Source of the DNA: Cloeon dipterum
Lineage: Eukaryota > Arthropoda > Insecta > Ephemeroptera > Baetidae
Assembly: GCF_949628265.1 (NCBI RefSeq)
Contig: NC_088790.1
Location: 14,264,545-14,328,544, forward strand
Direction: 5' to 3'
Length of the DNA: 64,000 nt
The notes beneath the pieces are model-generated. The model searched no databases and had not been told where the DNA came from. It saw only the letters and a list, made by a program, of their open reading frames with translations. Within the stretch, counting starts at the first letter, position 1; each line of letters begins with the position of its first letter. Positions 30,367 to 43,900 of the stretch are shown in pieces. The position numbers and the translations under genes were made by a program.

Positions 30367-31859
30367 CGAACATGCATGAAAATCGTCTCATTAATTCGCG
30401 ATTAACGCATCATCTGTTGAAAAAGCGCCAATTTGACGTGTGCCCTTGACAAGAAAAAAATCTGCGTTTTTGTCACAATTTTCCTCTCAAAGCAAATTCA
30501 ACCATAGGAAACTTGGCAAAAATAAAATAATGGCGAGGCCCGGGCAGCCGTAACATCAAGCTGTACAATGCGGAAATGTGGAATTTTATTTTGTCCTTTT
30601 CAAAAATTTCGCTAATGGCCCCCATCCTAATAAGATCACAGAATTTCGCAATTTATGAACTTTCATAAAGTTTCCTTAATGTATAGTTTTAAATTTTGTT
30701 TTCTAAAAAGGCCCTTGCAGCATATCTGGACGTTGAACGTTCTTACATTTTTCACTTTTTACAGATAGTATGCACAGGTGTTGATCATATACTGTGCTGT
30801 CTTTTTAGGACACAGTCGTGTTAAATAATAAATATGTGAAGTTTATATTCTTGGCCTCCTCGCATACATAAAATACACAAGCCGTTTCGAGAACAAAGAT
30901 TCGACTCACGAGAAACTTATTTCAGCTTTCAAATAACCTTTACGAAACGCTTTAATTTGATTTTGTAATAAACAAGCTGCTGGACTTGCTAAAAGAATCC
31001 CGTTAAAAATAAAAAGGAAAATATTATATCAATAATTTACAGAAAAGTATCAAGCAAATATACGAAATAATATTTTTTCCAAGTGAAAGACTTGAGGTGT
31101 GATCACGCATGAATAGAGCACACGTTAACAATCTGCTACACTTGGTAGCCGTTTTCCTTCATACAGGCGTGCGGTGTGTTAGCACTCGCTGACCTAAGCA
31201 AAGAGTGGATAAGTTGAATCACTTTTCTAGAGACACACTGGGAGTCACTTTGCGGTTTGTAATCGGACGACCCCTGGTTTGCCATTCAGAACCCGATAGC
31301 CGCAAGAATGCGAGCATATCAGAAGCGACTAAGCTCACACAAACTCGATTTTTGCCCAGCTATAAGCTAGTTTAAATATTTGCCAATGCCTTTCCGTTTC
31401 ATGATATGCCAATTCATGCAGTTACGTTCTGCTGTAAAATGAGGGTTGAAGATCTTCAAAAAATTGTTTAAAAATAATTTAAATCATAAAAACGAAAGTT
31501 TTTCCGGGAAAATTTCATGGTAGTAGTTGTCTATTTTGCGTTAACCCCCGTCGAAAATTAACAGCCCTATAAACACAAGACAGATGGTTCACAATATTAG
31601 GGCAGTAAATAACAAAATGCGAACTTCAGCCTGCATTGTTCGCGGCAAAGATCTATTTCAGGGCTGTCGGAAGGCAACAAACAACGAGTTGTGACAGAGA
31701 GTGAAACGGTCACGACGCGGAAAAGCAATATTTCCATTTTCCCAGGCGAGTATGTGTGCCACGAAGTGTTGGCCAGTGAGAGAGTGTGTGTGCGGTGTGC
31801 TGAAATGGCCAGCAGGTCATTCGATCTGCCCGCTCGGGTCCTGGGAACTTGATTGTTGT

Positions 31860-31931
<72 letters not shown>

Positions 31932-34900
31932 ATTTTATTCACCGATTGAAAAGCGGCGCGCAGACATAATAATAATAATACGTGTATATCATAGCGCCCA
32001 ACGAGCTCTCGCGCGCGAGAGAGAGCGAGAAGGAAGGAACGCCTGGAGGATCGAAAACCAGATCGGGTCCATTCAGCTGCTGCAGACGCTGCCACGATTG
32101 GCCAAGCAACCCACTGCTCTCTCAGAGAAAGAGACAATATTAAACGCGACGGCGACTTATGTCACCAAGGGCGACTAGGCCAGCTACGAACAACACACAC
32201 ACACCACACGCCCGACCTGATCGGCAGCTAAACAACTGTGTCGCGCGCGGCCGAAAATGCAGCGCACCTGATAAACTCAGCATTTAATATATCTGCTTGA
32301 ATTCAATTGAAGCAATCCAAGAGAAGCACTCCCGTCGAAGCTATTCACTGTAAAATATGCTAGTCTCCCCCAACAAGGTTTGCCATTTTGTCCCTCTGTT
32401 TTCCTCTAAAGCCTTATTTTTTGAAAAAAAAAAATCATTTAAAGACCAATTTATTCTTAAGTTTTTCCAAAAAGCCATAAAAAGAAGGCAAATTTATAAG
32501 TCTTATGTTGCTGGCGTTTAACAAATTAAAACATTTTTAAGTCAAAATCAATTATTAAAACTACTAACAGGCTCAAAAATGAAATTATATAGCGGAGAAG
32601 ATGTAAGTTAAATTGTCCAAAACTTTATTGGTCTAGAGATTAAAAAAAATCAGGTTTTGAAATTAAAACCTCTTTGACTTATCTGAAAATTTTAACCACG
32701 GTGTAAAGTGGGAGAAAACAACAGTCAAAGTAAAAAATTATATTAAACAATGCTTCGAATAATTATCCTTCAATAAAAATGACGAGTACTTTCTTCCTGT
32801 TGAGGATAGCAATTTTCCACCCTCATAGTGCACACAAATTTGTAAATGAATTAAAATCAGCTATGAAATACATGTTATTTTGTCGAAAAAATGGTAGGCT
32901 GACATTTAGTTGCCATTTTGTTGATGTTTTTGGTCGTAAAAATAATTGGGCTACATAAAATACTATATTTGCGGAAAAATTGAATTTTGGGAATTTATAT
33001 TGTTATCTGAGCCTTTATGTAAAGCTGAACGATTTCAAATGAATTATTGTCGCAAAACAACTGTTTTCAATTAATGTTTGAACCTTATATATTTAGGAAC
33101 AAAGCCTAAACTAGCAGCAAGAAAATGTGTATTTTGTTGTCATATATTTTACTTATTAAAATAGCTCGTCTCCGCTCATCTCTAAACAATTTAGGGTTTT
33201 CCGAGCCCTTAGAGCAAATATTGTAAATAAAGCGTCAACGACAAGTCAGAATTAAAAGGTGAGATTATTAAGAGCAAAAATAGTGACTTAGAAAAAAAGG
33301 CAAGGAGCAATTTTTAATCTTGCGACCTACTACAAATTTATTTAAAAAAAATTATTTTCCATCAGAATCGATTAAATATATAATTAAAAATTGCTGTCCA
33401 ACTAACATTTCAATTTCAAGTCCATTTTTTAGCTAAACAAGAAACTCTAGGGTATTTTCATTTTCATCAACCGCGAAATTCCACTCGCACATAATTAAAA
33501 TTTGGAACATCTACGCAGTAGCTTTTACCCGTAGGAAGTGAGGCTGCTAACTAATCCTGTGAATTAACGGATTTAACCTACCGCCGTGTTGGTGGCTGTG
33601 GTCTAACTGGAAATAAGCTTACTGCCGACGTATCATAATGCTGCCCAAATTGAGAAAGTAATCGGGTTTGCTTCTGATGATTGCGCTGATTGTGAAAAAA
33701 AAACCATCAAGTAAAAATTTATGATTTTATCTGGAATTTTATTTCTCTGTTAACCAGGTGTTTACAGCTGCAATAAAATGAATTAATGATTAGTGAAAAC
33801 ATATTTCAATCCACCTCATTTCAGCATAATATCCGCAACAGAGTATGATTAATAATGACGATATTTTTGATTTATATAAAGCGAGCACTCAGCACGAGCA
33901 GCACATGCCCATAAATAATGTTACACACACGTATCTATCCGCCCCACGTGCAGCTAGGGGCTCCGATTCCACCGCACACGCACTCGCCATAGATAATCGC
34001 TTTTGCAACCTATATATTTCGCCGTGATCCGATTCACGGCCACACATAATCAACCAGATCAATTTCAAAGTTTGCAAACAGTTCTAGAGCGTTCCTTTTT
34101 TTAAATTGTTTTGGATTTAGATTAGGTGTGGGAGCGAGTATGCGCGAGAAATTCCTTGTAAATTATTCATTGATCCGATTTTCCTTGTGTCGAACAAAAA
34201 TCCTAGGGCTTAAATTATGACCTCATCTTCCCACCTATTTGGGCGGTGGAGGAAAGGTAACAGCAAAACAAAGTATCGCCACATTTAAGGTATTATGTGA
34301 ACGGAATTCGCACTTTTTGGTCTTGTGGGCATCAAGCAGGATATTTTAGTTATCCTTAATTTTTCCTTTAAAGGAGTGGTCTTTCAAATAAAAAACCCGA
34401 GTAATTCCGCTATAAAAATAAACTGATCTTTACGAAATATTTGTAGCAACTTTACTGTCAATCAGAGCAGTAGAAAATTACCGCAAATGAGTGCGTTCAT
34501 GCCAGCAGCGATTTTTATGTTTTAGCTCAGCAAACTTGTTTTCGCTGATCGGACGCATTTTTATGCAAATTGGCCGCACTGGTGGTGCCATAAATTACCA
34601 AGGCCATAAAGGGCAGAAATTTGTTTGCTCTCGCTGGAAAACGGCCACAGGCAGCAGGAAGTGCTCTCAAATAAAAATCATTGTCTGTGTTTACAGCTTC
34701 ATTACACTTTAACTTGCACGCGCCCCGGAGCCAACTGAATCTCGTTTTCTGTCTACATCTCGTCTCTTTGCTTTGCATCCCGACGCCTGCAATAAAATCA
34801 AAATGCATTAACGCATTTGCTTCTACAAATAAAAAATTTCACATTTAAGAGATTGAATCAAGTCTGCTGTAGATAAATAAATTCAATTTAGTCAAATGAA

Positions 34901-37900
34901 AATCAGAATTTGAAATATTTTTTTAATTTGTAGTCTGGTATAGCTCTGTGGAAACGCGGTTGGAAAGGAGTGTTGTGAAAAACGCGCGTGTGCCTATATA
35001 GGAAGTGTCTTGACGGACGTTTACCTTGGACGCTAAAACAGCGCTCATTTAATGTTCCAACTCCTCTGTCGGTCTACCTGCGAGAGAGCATATCAAGAAT
35101 TTCATAACACTGTGAAAAAAGCGGTGTGTAGGACGAAAAAGGAGGAGGCGCACTCGCGCGCGGTGCGTAGAAAATTATACACACACACACACACAAGCTC
35201 TTGGCTCGGCGAGCACCGCAGAGGAGAACCCGATCTTTTACTTTTGCTCGCCTTTTCTATAATGTGTTTTTCGTAAATTGAAAGGCGTGTTCCACTTAGC
35301 CCCAGCGAGTTAATACATGTGCGTGCGAATCGGAATGATTACGGCGTGTTTATATTTAGTTTTGGCAGTGGCTAAATGGTTTTTGATTGCACTCCTCTTC
35401 CTGCCCCTCGCTTTTCGATTGAGATATTATCGTTAATGTGGGACGTCCGCAGTTTGGACGCAAAATATTGATATTTGTTTTCCAGAGCAGTGGGCAGAAT
35501 AAAAAAAATAGTCATAGAAAAAAACAGCTTTGCGAGAGATTCAAATCACAATGGGCACATCAGATCGACTATAAATTGTTGTAAAACCTTCAGGATAATA
35601 TTATTTAGATGAAAAGATGTTCCAAATCAAGATAATAGATAATTTTCTCTGGAAATGAGAAAAAGTACACCCATAGGGAATTAAGAAATCTAGTGCAGTA
35701 AAAAGATTTGTCTAATTGATTGTGGTTATGAATCCTGTTTTGCAGAACCTGATGAACCTAGAGATTGAAAATGTGTGAAAATGAAATTTTTCTCCTTAAT
35801 TGTAGACTTAAAGCGGCCCATCACGATTAAAATGCTCGATACTAGAGACATTGGGTTAATTTTGAGCTTAAAATAATTCAATTTGCAAATCAATTTTACG
35901 AGGCCTCGGATCAACAGTGCTTTAGTTTCAAAACAAATTTCAGAGCATATATAGTATTGGCTGCAGAGAATTCTGAATCGACAGTCGTTGAAAACGTCCG
36001 ACTGTCCTCGCATATCTGAGCATAGACGAAAAGAAAAACGAGTTACAAATTCTTGACAACTCACACCTCTCCCAGCATCACAACTTCCTTTCTCAACAAA
36101 GCCAAAATTTCTTCCTTTTTACTGAACTATTTCAAAATAGTGAAATTCTGCTCTTGATATCACGAAAATGTTCAAGAAGAGCAAATGTAAACTCTATGTA
36201 ACTTCTTGAAGGCTGCTATACTTGCCGCCAAATCAAGAAAATGGAATAGCGAAGTGCCGCGAAATTAATTATCTCCCATTCTTTATCATTCTATGAACAA
36301 TTAGATATAGAAAAAAGGAAATAAACTACAATAAAGTGATAATAATAGAGCTATATGTTCCGAGCTCTTGTTCCTTTGCTTGTAAATTTGGTGAGGGTAG
36401 CAACTCTAAAAATCATGAATGGATCAAGAAATCGATATATATATATATTTGTAATTTACTTGTCAAAATCTCCTTGGAGCTTATTTAAATTAGGAGCAAA
36501 ACGAAACAATTCAACGTCTCTATTTAAGGTTATCAGTAAAATCTTTAAGCAAAAAAGAGACAGCAAATTATATGCCAGGCTTATTTTTATAATTGTTTAA
36601 TTAGCTGATTCGCTACACGTCTTCATCTGGATATTTATCGCTGATTGACTGAATATTTCGCCTGTCAAACAGGACGGTTTGCGTGATCAGATCTAGAAGG
36701 AGTCCATATTATAATTATCTTGTCTCAATTTTGCATAAATTCCTTCCGCGTTTGATTTTATTGCAACTAATTCCTGCTTCGCGTTTACATGCCTACCGCA
36801 TTCAGTTAATGCTGTTAAATAATGACATTAAGAAATTGTCAACATCTCGATTTGGCGCGAAAGCCTTTTTCTCTGGCGGCCGTTCAATTCCGGCGGCTCG
36901 TCCTTTCTTGAAGTTTTGTTGCTGACAACTAACTAGCCGCCAAGTGGAACAACAAACGCATGCCGCGAAAACAAATAAAACACACGCTGCTATACAAGCA
37001 AACACGAAAAGGACGTCTCATTAGACTGATTCCTGGAAGAGGAACAACTGACAAAGTTGTACGCATAGTCGGGCTTCCTCAAACAACTTTTGCCGCGCGC
37101 TCGTGCCAAACCTGCCTTCCAGTCAGATTAATAAATATACACGCTCTTGTCCGAGAGCTGTAAATTATATTTGCACAATAAAATCGCTTTACTGCGGAGG
37201 AATAATAAATTGCTCGGCGTCTCGCACGGCAGCTGCGTGATATTATGCCTCGCGTGGATTCGTCTTGTGAGTGCTGATGTGAGGTCGGATTTTAATCCGC
37301 ATCTCAATCAGGAAGAGACCGCACTTTGACTTGTGCTCCTGATGACTGAATATACACTTTCACACTTCGCATGCTTTATGGCTTTTCTCTGCGGCTGAGT
37401 ACGGCCTGCCTTGAGTTAGGACACGTTTTCAATTACATTTTATCAGCATACATAGATTTAATATCAATCTGAGGCTAAAAAATCTATTTAGAGAGGGGTT
37501 ATTCACAATATTTTCGTTCGGGTTTCTTTTTCTGATAAATTTCCAGACGAGATTCCATTTAATTTGTGACAAAATCCATGGTTAAAAGATGGAGTTTCAT
37601 TGAAATCATAAAATTAGATTGTAAATAAGGTCCTAAATTTGATCCCTGTTGATATCAAGCAGGGTGCACCTTTTCTTTTAATCTTAAATGAATGCCATCA
37701 ATGAAAATTTACCCTCGACATGAACTGCAAAAGGCTGTGCCGGATTCAGAGAAAAGCTTGCTTTCGGAAATTAAAAACAATCATCTTCAAGAAACCAGTA
37801 AGTACAGAAAAAGTAGCTTGAGAATTCCACCATTTATTTATCCGCTGAATATGAGAACGAAACTCGGCGCCAATGTTGACACATGTAGGCGATTTTCACC

Positions 37901-40900
37901 AGGGAAAAGTAGCAGTTCTCCGCATATAAAAATATTTGCAATTCAAATACGGTTCATTTGTACAACAAATCTAATCAGTCAGTCCGTGCCTGTGTGTCGC
38001 GTCGGGCAGTAATTCCGTGCGCAACGGAGGCACCAAGCACATAAGACACGTCCACTGTGCGTTATAATTCTCTCGACAAAACACAAAACGCTCGATTCAT
38101 GCACTCGCATTCTCAGACAGAGAGTTGCCTGTTGGTTGCGAGCAGATCACGTGGACTATTAATTATTTCGCGCGCGGCATTCCATTGATACCTGCTGATA
38201 TCGCCTCGCAATTGATTTCTCCGCGCACGACGCCGATCGACGGACTGGCCAGCTCCTCGCGCGCCTCGATTTTGTAAGTCCAATTAATTATTATGCTCTA
38301 CATCACCTGGTTTCGCCTAGCTGTTACTTGAAAGTCAATTAACGATGCCATTGAAGCGTCGACGCGCGTTTAAAGGATGAATTGCGGCGCCCAATAGGGT
38401 TCAAACGAAGGATGTTTGTTCTCCCTGCAGCGGACGAGAGCGATGTACTCAATGGACTTTCCAAACTTTTAACGTTTGTTTTTCTCGCCTTCTTAGAACT
38501 TCCCTTTCGTTATGGTCATCAATTTTTGATGGAGAAATAGTTAATGAAAAGGGTAATTTCGTAGAGTATATTTATATATTTTGAGATTTAAGGTTTTGTT
38601 AAATTGAAGGTGATATTTGAATTTTACCCATTCGTATGGGAAGTCATGGAATGATGCCTGGACCAATTAAGAATGATGTTAAAAGGATTTAAGAAAAGTT
38701 CCTGATAGAGCTGGAATTGTTCTTTACTTGAATGGTCAGGAAGTTGAAATTTATATAAATGGCACAGGAGTTAAATGAACAAGAAACAAGTGCTGTGATT
38801 AATTATGTTATTCGCATCCATACTCAATTTATTTTAATTTAAACTGTATGCATTATTTGGGGCATCGATCGTTGCTCTGCTGATCCGCAATAAAATGGCT
38901 TTTGAATCTAAACTTCCCAACCATAAAAGCGAATAGAAAATTTCCAGCTCCATCTAGAAATTTTTTTTCAATTTGTTTTAATGTCGTATATGGACATCTT
39001 GCAATTATGATTCGTAAAAATATTGTTCTAGAATATTTTAACTTCCCTTTTTGAAAACAGTTTTGTTACTTTAAACAAGTCTTAAAGGGTCTAAACTAAT
39101 AAAACTAAGTAAAAAGGTAACAAACAGAAGTGCAGTTACTCTCCGTCTCCGCTCGACACTTTTGCAAAAGAAGCAGTTTGATGAAAATTTGAGCCCCGGC
39201 ATTGGTTAATAGCTGACAGGTTTTTTCTACTTGATGCGATATGCAGAGTGAAAATCGCCGCCGCTAAGAGGCCAAGTACGCCTCTCGTGATTTATGGCTC
39301 GACCTGCCAATAGCCAATCGCGAGACCTGAATTTATTGTCTTACGAGACGAGAAGTATACTGGTTTGGGACATAAATTTCACTCATATCTCTAATCACCA
39401 AGCCTCGAGCGTACGGTACACAGCATTTATCGTGAATAAATTAATTCTCGAGTGTGTATATATGACGCACAACGTGAACTCAGGAGGATCTCGTCGATCA
39501 CGCGGATGAATTAAAGTAATATTTCAATTTTGGAATAAAAATAGAGTTTAACCTGTTTTACAATATATACCAATAAACTTTTTTGTTTGCTATATTAATC
39601 ATGAAATTGTAACTAAAAACTCACAGTAATGATGCTTGCATGAGTTAATTAAACATCGCAAATTCCCAGAAATCCAAACGAAGCTTGTGAATTTTATTAA
39701 TTTTCCTCCTCCATCTTCGTGTAATTGCTTGCGTGAGGCTGAAAAAGGAACTCTGCTAATTAAAAGCAATGATTAATGGCGCGAGGGACTTGAACGGTTT
39801 GCTAATTACCTCTACGCCTGCTATGCAACGAACAATTAAATGTACACACAGCAGAAGGCTTTATTTTTACTCCCGCAAGTGCAAAAGCAAGAGTAAATGT
39901 GTAACGAACAATATTTATATGCATGCCTCGATTTGGAAACGAGAGAAAAATGATGATTGAGCAAAAGAAACTCTCGGTGTAGTTAGGCCTGGACATGACT
40001 CGAGTGTTTTCCTTCGCTTACACAAACATAAAAGAAGTTTATATATACACACATACATATTACGTGCAGCAAATATGTGCACGCGGGAAAGCATATTATA
40101 CGTGTGTGTACTTTTTTATTCTTAGGCGACGGCCGCGGTACATCACGCTCTCGGCACAGTTATAATTGAATTGCCCGCCTAAAATGTGCACGACGCTTGA
40201 CTACAGAGAAAAAAACACTAACATATATATCTAATTAAAAAATAGCACGACTCTAATATGTTTCTATTTTAAGTTATTGATAACCTTTGGGAAAGATTGG
40301 CCGGCCTCATCGGGGGCATACAATTATATGCATAAATGGAGAAAATAAATATTTCAAATATAAAATAAAAATCTCGGATTGAACTTATACAAAATAAAAC
40401 TCAAATTGAGTCTTACCTGACCAAGAGCAATCCAGCGTTTCTTGCTTTTTTCCTAAAAACCCATAGAACAGTGCCAAACCTTTTACAATGGAAAATTTCA
40501 CTATAGCTAATATTAATATCCATTCCAAGTGATTTCGCGCGCTTAGCCATTTGATAGTTTGAATTTAATAATATAAAGGTTTCATGGCCAGAACAATACC
40601 AACTTGTTCATTGCAATTCCAAACTATTTGTGTCTCACTATAAGGGACTGGACATAATATGTGAGCAATACTTAAAATGTCAGACAAAGATAGAAGCCAC
40701 GAACAAATATCTTTTTAGTAAATTTAAGTTCTTTCTAGTCAATAATATTTCCTCAGCTGGTGGTAAACATGCAGTTCAACCAAATGTCAAATTGAGGTAT
40801 AAATAAGACCAAAGTGAATACAATTTCTGAAAATGAGCATCAGAAAAAATCTAATGGGCCAAAAACCTGGCAACAAATGAGAAAATTCAAATTATTCTGC

Positions 40901-43900
40901 ACTTGGAATGGCGATTCCTGAAATTTATATCGAAATTTTCGTAAAAACAGAAAATAATTAAGAAGAATGTCCAAAAACGGACTCCTTTAGTGCAATTTTA
41001 TATTACTTATTTTGTAAAATAAATAGAACTGAGAATTTGATCTTAACCTCCATACGGGTGGCTGGCACCCAATAACAGCTGCAATTACACGCTTGCACGC
41101 GGACAATATTGTGTTGGTTGAAAATGCAGCAGAAGGGGGCAATTTATAGCATTCCATAAATCTGTTTGAGTGTAGTGAGAGTGTTATAGTATACAGTCTA
41201 CTGGTGAGATGCTTGCGTCACACGCGCAGTTAGCAGCAAGCAAGTGCCACCCGCACAGCTGTTGCGCTCTTCGGGTCCAAGTGGCCGGGCAATTGACCCA
41301 AGCGGGTCTAATTGAGCCTTCTCGACCAATTAATCAATCATTCGTGGGCAAATATCGCCGCTGAGAGGACATTCGGTGCGTCGAGAGCCACGCAAAGACA
41401 CCAGATGCGTTATTTTGTAATAAAAACCAAGCGAGGCTGTTTTATTTTATTTGTGCTTGTGAGTGGCTTCGTCAGTCCTTGAGCACGCGTGCTGCAACCT
41501 TGCACAAACACATGGTGCAAGGAATTTCCCAAATTTCCGTTTCTTTTTAAATCTGTGAAGTTAAACCGAGGATCTGATGAAAAGGATTTAGAAGAAATTT
41601 CATACGAGTCGAGTTTAATTGTCATTCCGCAGGTGAGACCTGAATTCTCAGACGTGGGTGTCTGGATGATGTATTTCTTGAAATCTAATATTCACGTGCA
41701 CGCATCTGGCGCAGATCCAAAGTGTCTTTATCTGCTTCTTGGTATCTTAATTTCGTATTGTTCGGGTGGAGAACATATGGAGATGCTGGCCTTTTATGTG
41801 CTGCACGCAGCTGCTGCAGTCGAATTTCTAATTTCGGGAGCTTACCAAATAACTGCTTTGACACTCCATTATTCAAAATTGTGCCTGACGCGAGCACGCC
41901 GATGAAGCAATCCCCTCCGAAATTAAACATTTTGAGTGATGCGTTTTTAATTGAGCCGACCACTTAACTTTGTTTTCGCGGCCGACCAATTCGAATTATC
42001 AAATCTCGGCTGCCAAGCGGCCCACGCATGCCGAATTCATAGAGTGAACCGTCAGCGGCCGCTTTTACAAATAATATTATCCAGCTCGAGCGGGTGTTGC
42101 CGTGATAAGAGGACGCGGCAGACGACCACCTACAGCCAAGGCCATTTTTACTTTCCGCCAGCATTCATTTCTATTTGGCTGATTATTGCAACCTTACGCA
42201 AAGTGTGTATAGTTCCTGTTATTTCCATATATCAGGGGCAAACGTATGAATATCTGCATGATTTTTAAGGCCAAAGAGTTGGGTTTTTAGGTCGTAACAG
42301 CTGAAATTCACGCAAAACGCGTTAATCATACAGGTTTTTTTTAGTAAAAATAAAAGTCGTTTTCTACAAATAAGCTTTTTAAAACAAAAATAATAAATTT
42401 AGGATAGTTAAGCATCAGTGAAATTTTCAAAGCAAGAGATTAGATAGCAGCTCTATAAAAAATTATATTTTGGACTCTCCAGAGAAAAAATATTTAAATT
42501 GGGTCGAACCAATAAGATGTCTTGTCCATCTGTTTTGTATTTGAGGAGGCACTTCTTGCCTGACTTCATTTTGTATATTATTTCAGGTTCAAACTGGTCT
42601 GAACTCAAGTCGTATTAGTTTCAATTTTAATTGTAAAAGTATTCTTCCTTCTACGGCTGGTTTTGATCGTTTTTGTATCCACTCATGTATTGGAGATATA
42701 AGACGATTGAATATTTTTTCTGCCTCTGAAATGAGCACGAATCATGCAATTTTAAGACTTTTGAACCACATTAAAAACCGTCTGAAAACGTTTTTTGAGT
42801 TCAAACCCATGAATTCACCTCAAATCCTAACAATTCGCTCAAAATGGTTTACTCGTGTGATAATTTTTATTCCTCCTAAAAATCCAAATTGTCATTCAAC
42901 TAAAGGTATTTTTTTACTCTTGGCATCATGGGTTTGTAAATGAATTTATTTTTGGACGCGCATTTCCATGATCACATCGGCCATTTTATTGGAATAATGA
43001 TAAGTTCGTCAAGATGTCCAAATAATTTAATGTCTATTTGATTAGTTTGAAAAGAAGAGACAATTTTAATGAGAATTTTAATAGTCTCGTTGTGCTTCTT
43101 AGTCAGCTTTAAGGTTGTACTGAGTTGGAGCAAAATGGTTTAGAGGACTTTCAGATTCCCCGGTTATTCTAAATATCGCAATTCATCGAGAAAACCACTT
43201 AACTTTGGCTTATAAACCACCTTTTTTAAGGCACAAATTTTAATCTACACGTAACAAGAACCATAAAAATTATTTTTTGTCAGGATATATTTAAAATAAA
43301 AATTTGACATGCCAGAAGATAATTAAATTTAAATACGCATTTAATTATTTCAGCTCTTTTTGATAAAAAATAAATTTGACTGGTTTCAAGTGATGAAAAT
43401 GAATTCCAAAAGTCAAATTTCAACCCTTTCCCTCGTACGATTTAATCTCATGGAAACAAAGAGATGAGCCCTATATATGCAGCTAAATTTAGCTCTCCCA
43501 TAGCGACAGTATAACTGTAAAAGTGCATTTTACAATGAATGCAGCTGCACAAAAGACGCCGAGGCTGGGCTTGTTACGTGCACACGTTGGCTGACCAGGT
43601 AGGCAGACAGTCCATATTGCTCTCGTGTGCGGCATCTTCACCTCTCGTCGTGGGTACGCATGAAATAATATCAGCGGTGCGGCAATTGTAGAAGGGACGC
43701 CGCAGCTCTCTCTTGATTTATGCTAACCGCTCGGGTTAAATGAAAACACCGCTCCTTTTTCCGAGAGAACACGCTGCGTTTGCGAGGGAATTATGCATTA
43801 ATTTAAACCGCGAGAGTAAGAGCTAAACAAACTTGGAAAATTGCCACACATATACACGCTTCTTATTTATTAACGCTTGTGCTGCTGCGCTGCTGGAACA

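Noticed and set aside
41489..41963. Overlapping frames of 138 codons plus and 92 codons minus
   Set aside because: Neither resembles a known protein, neither has convincing splice sites, and they do not supply the missing formin DID.
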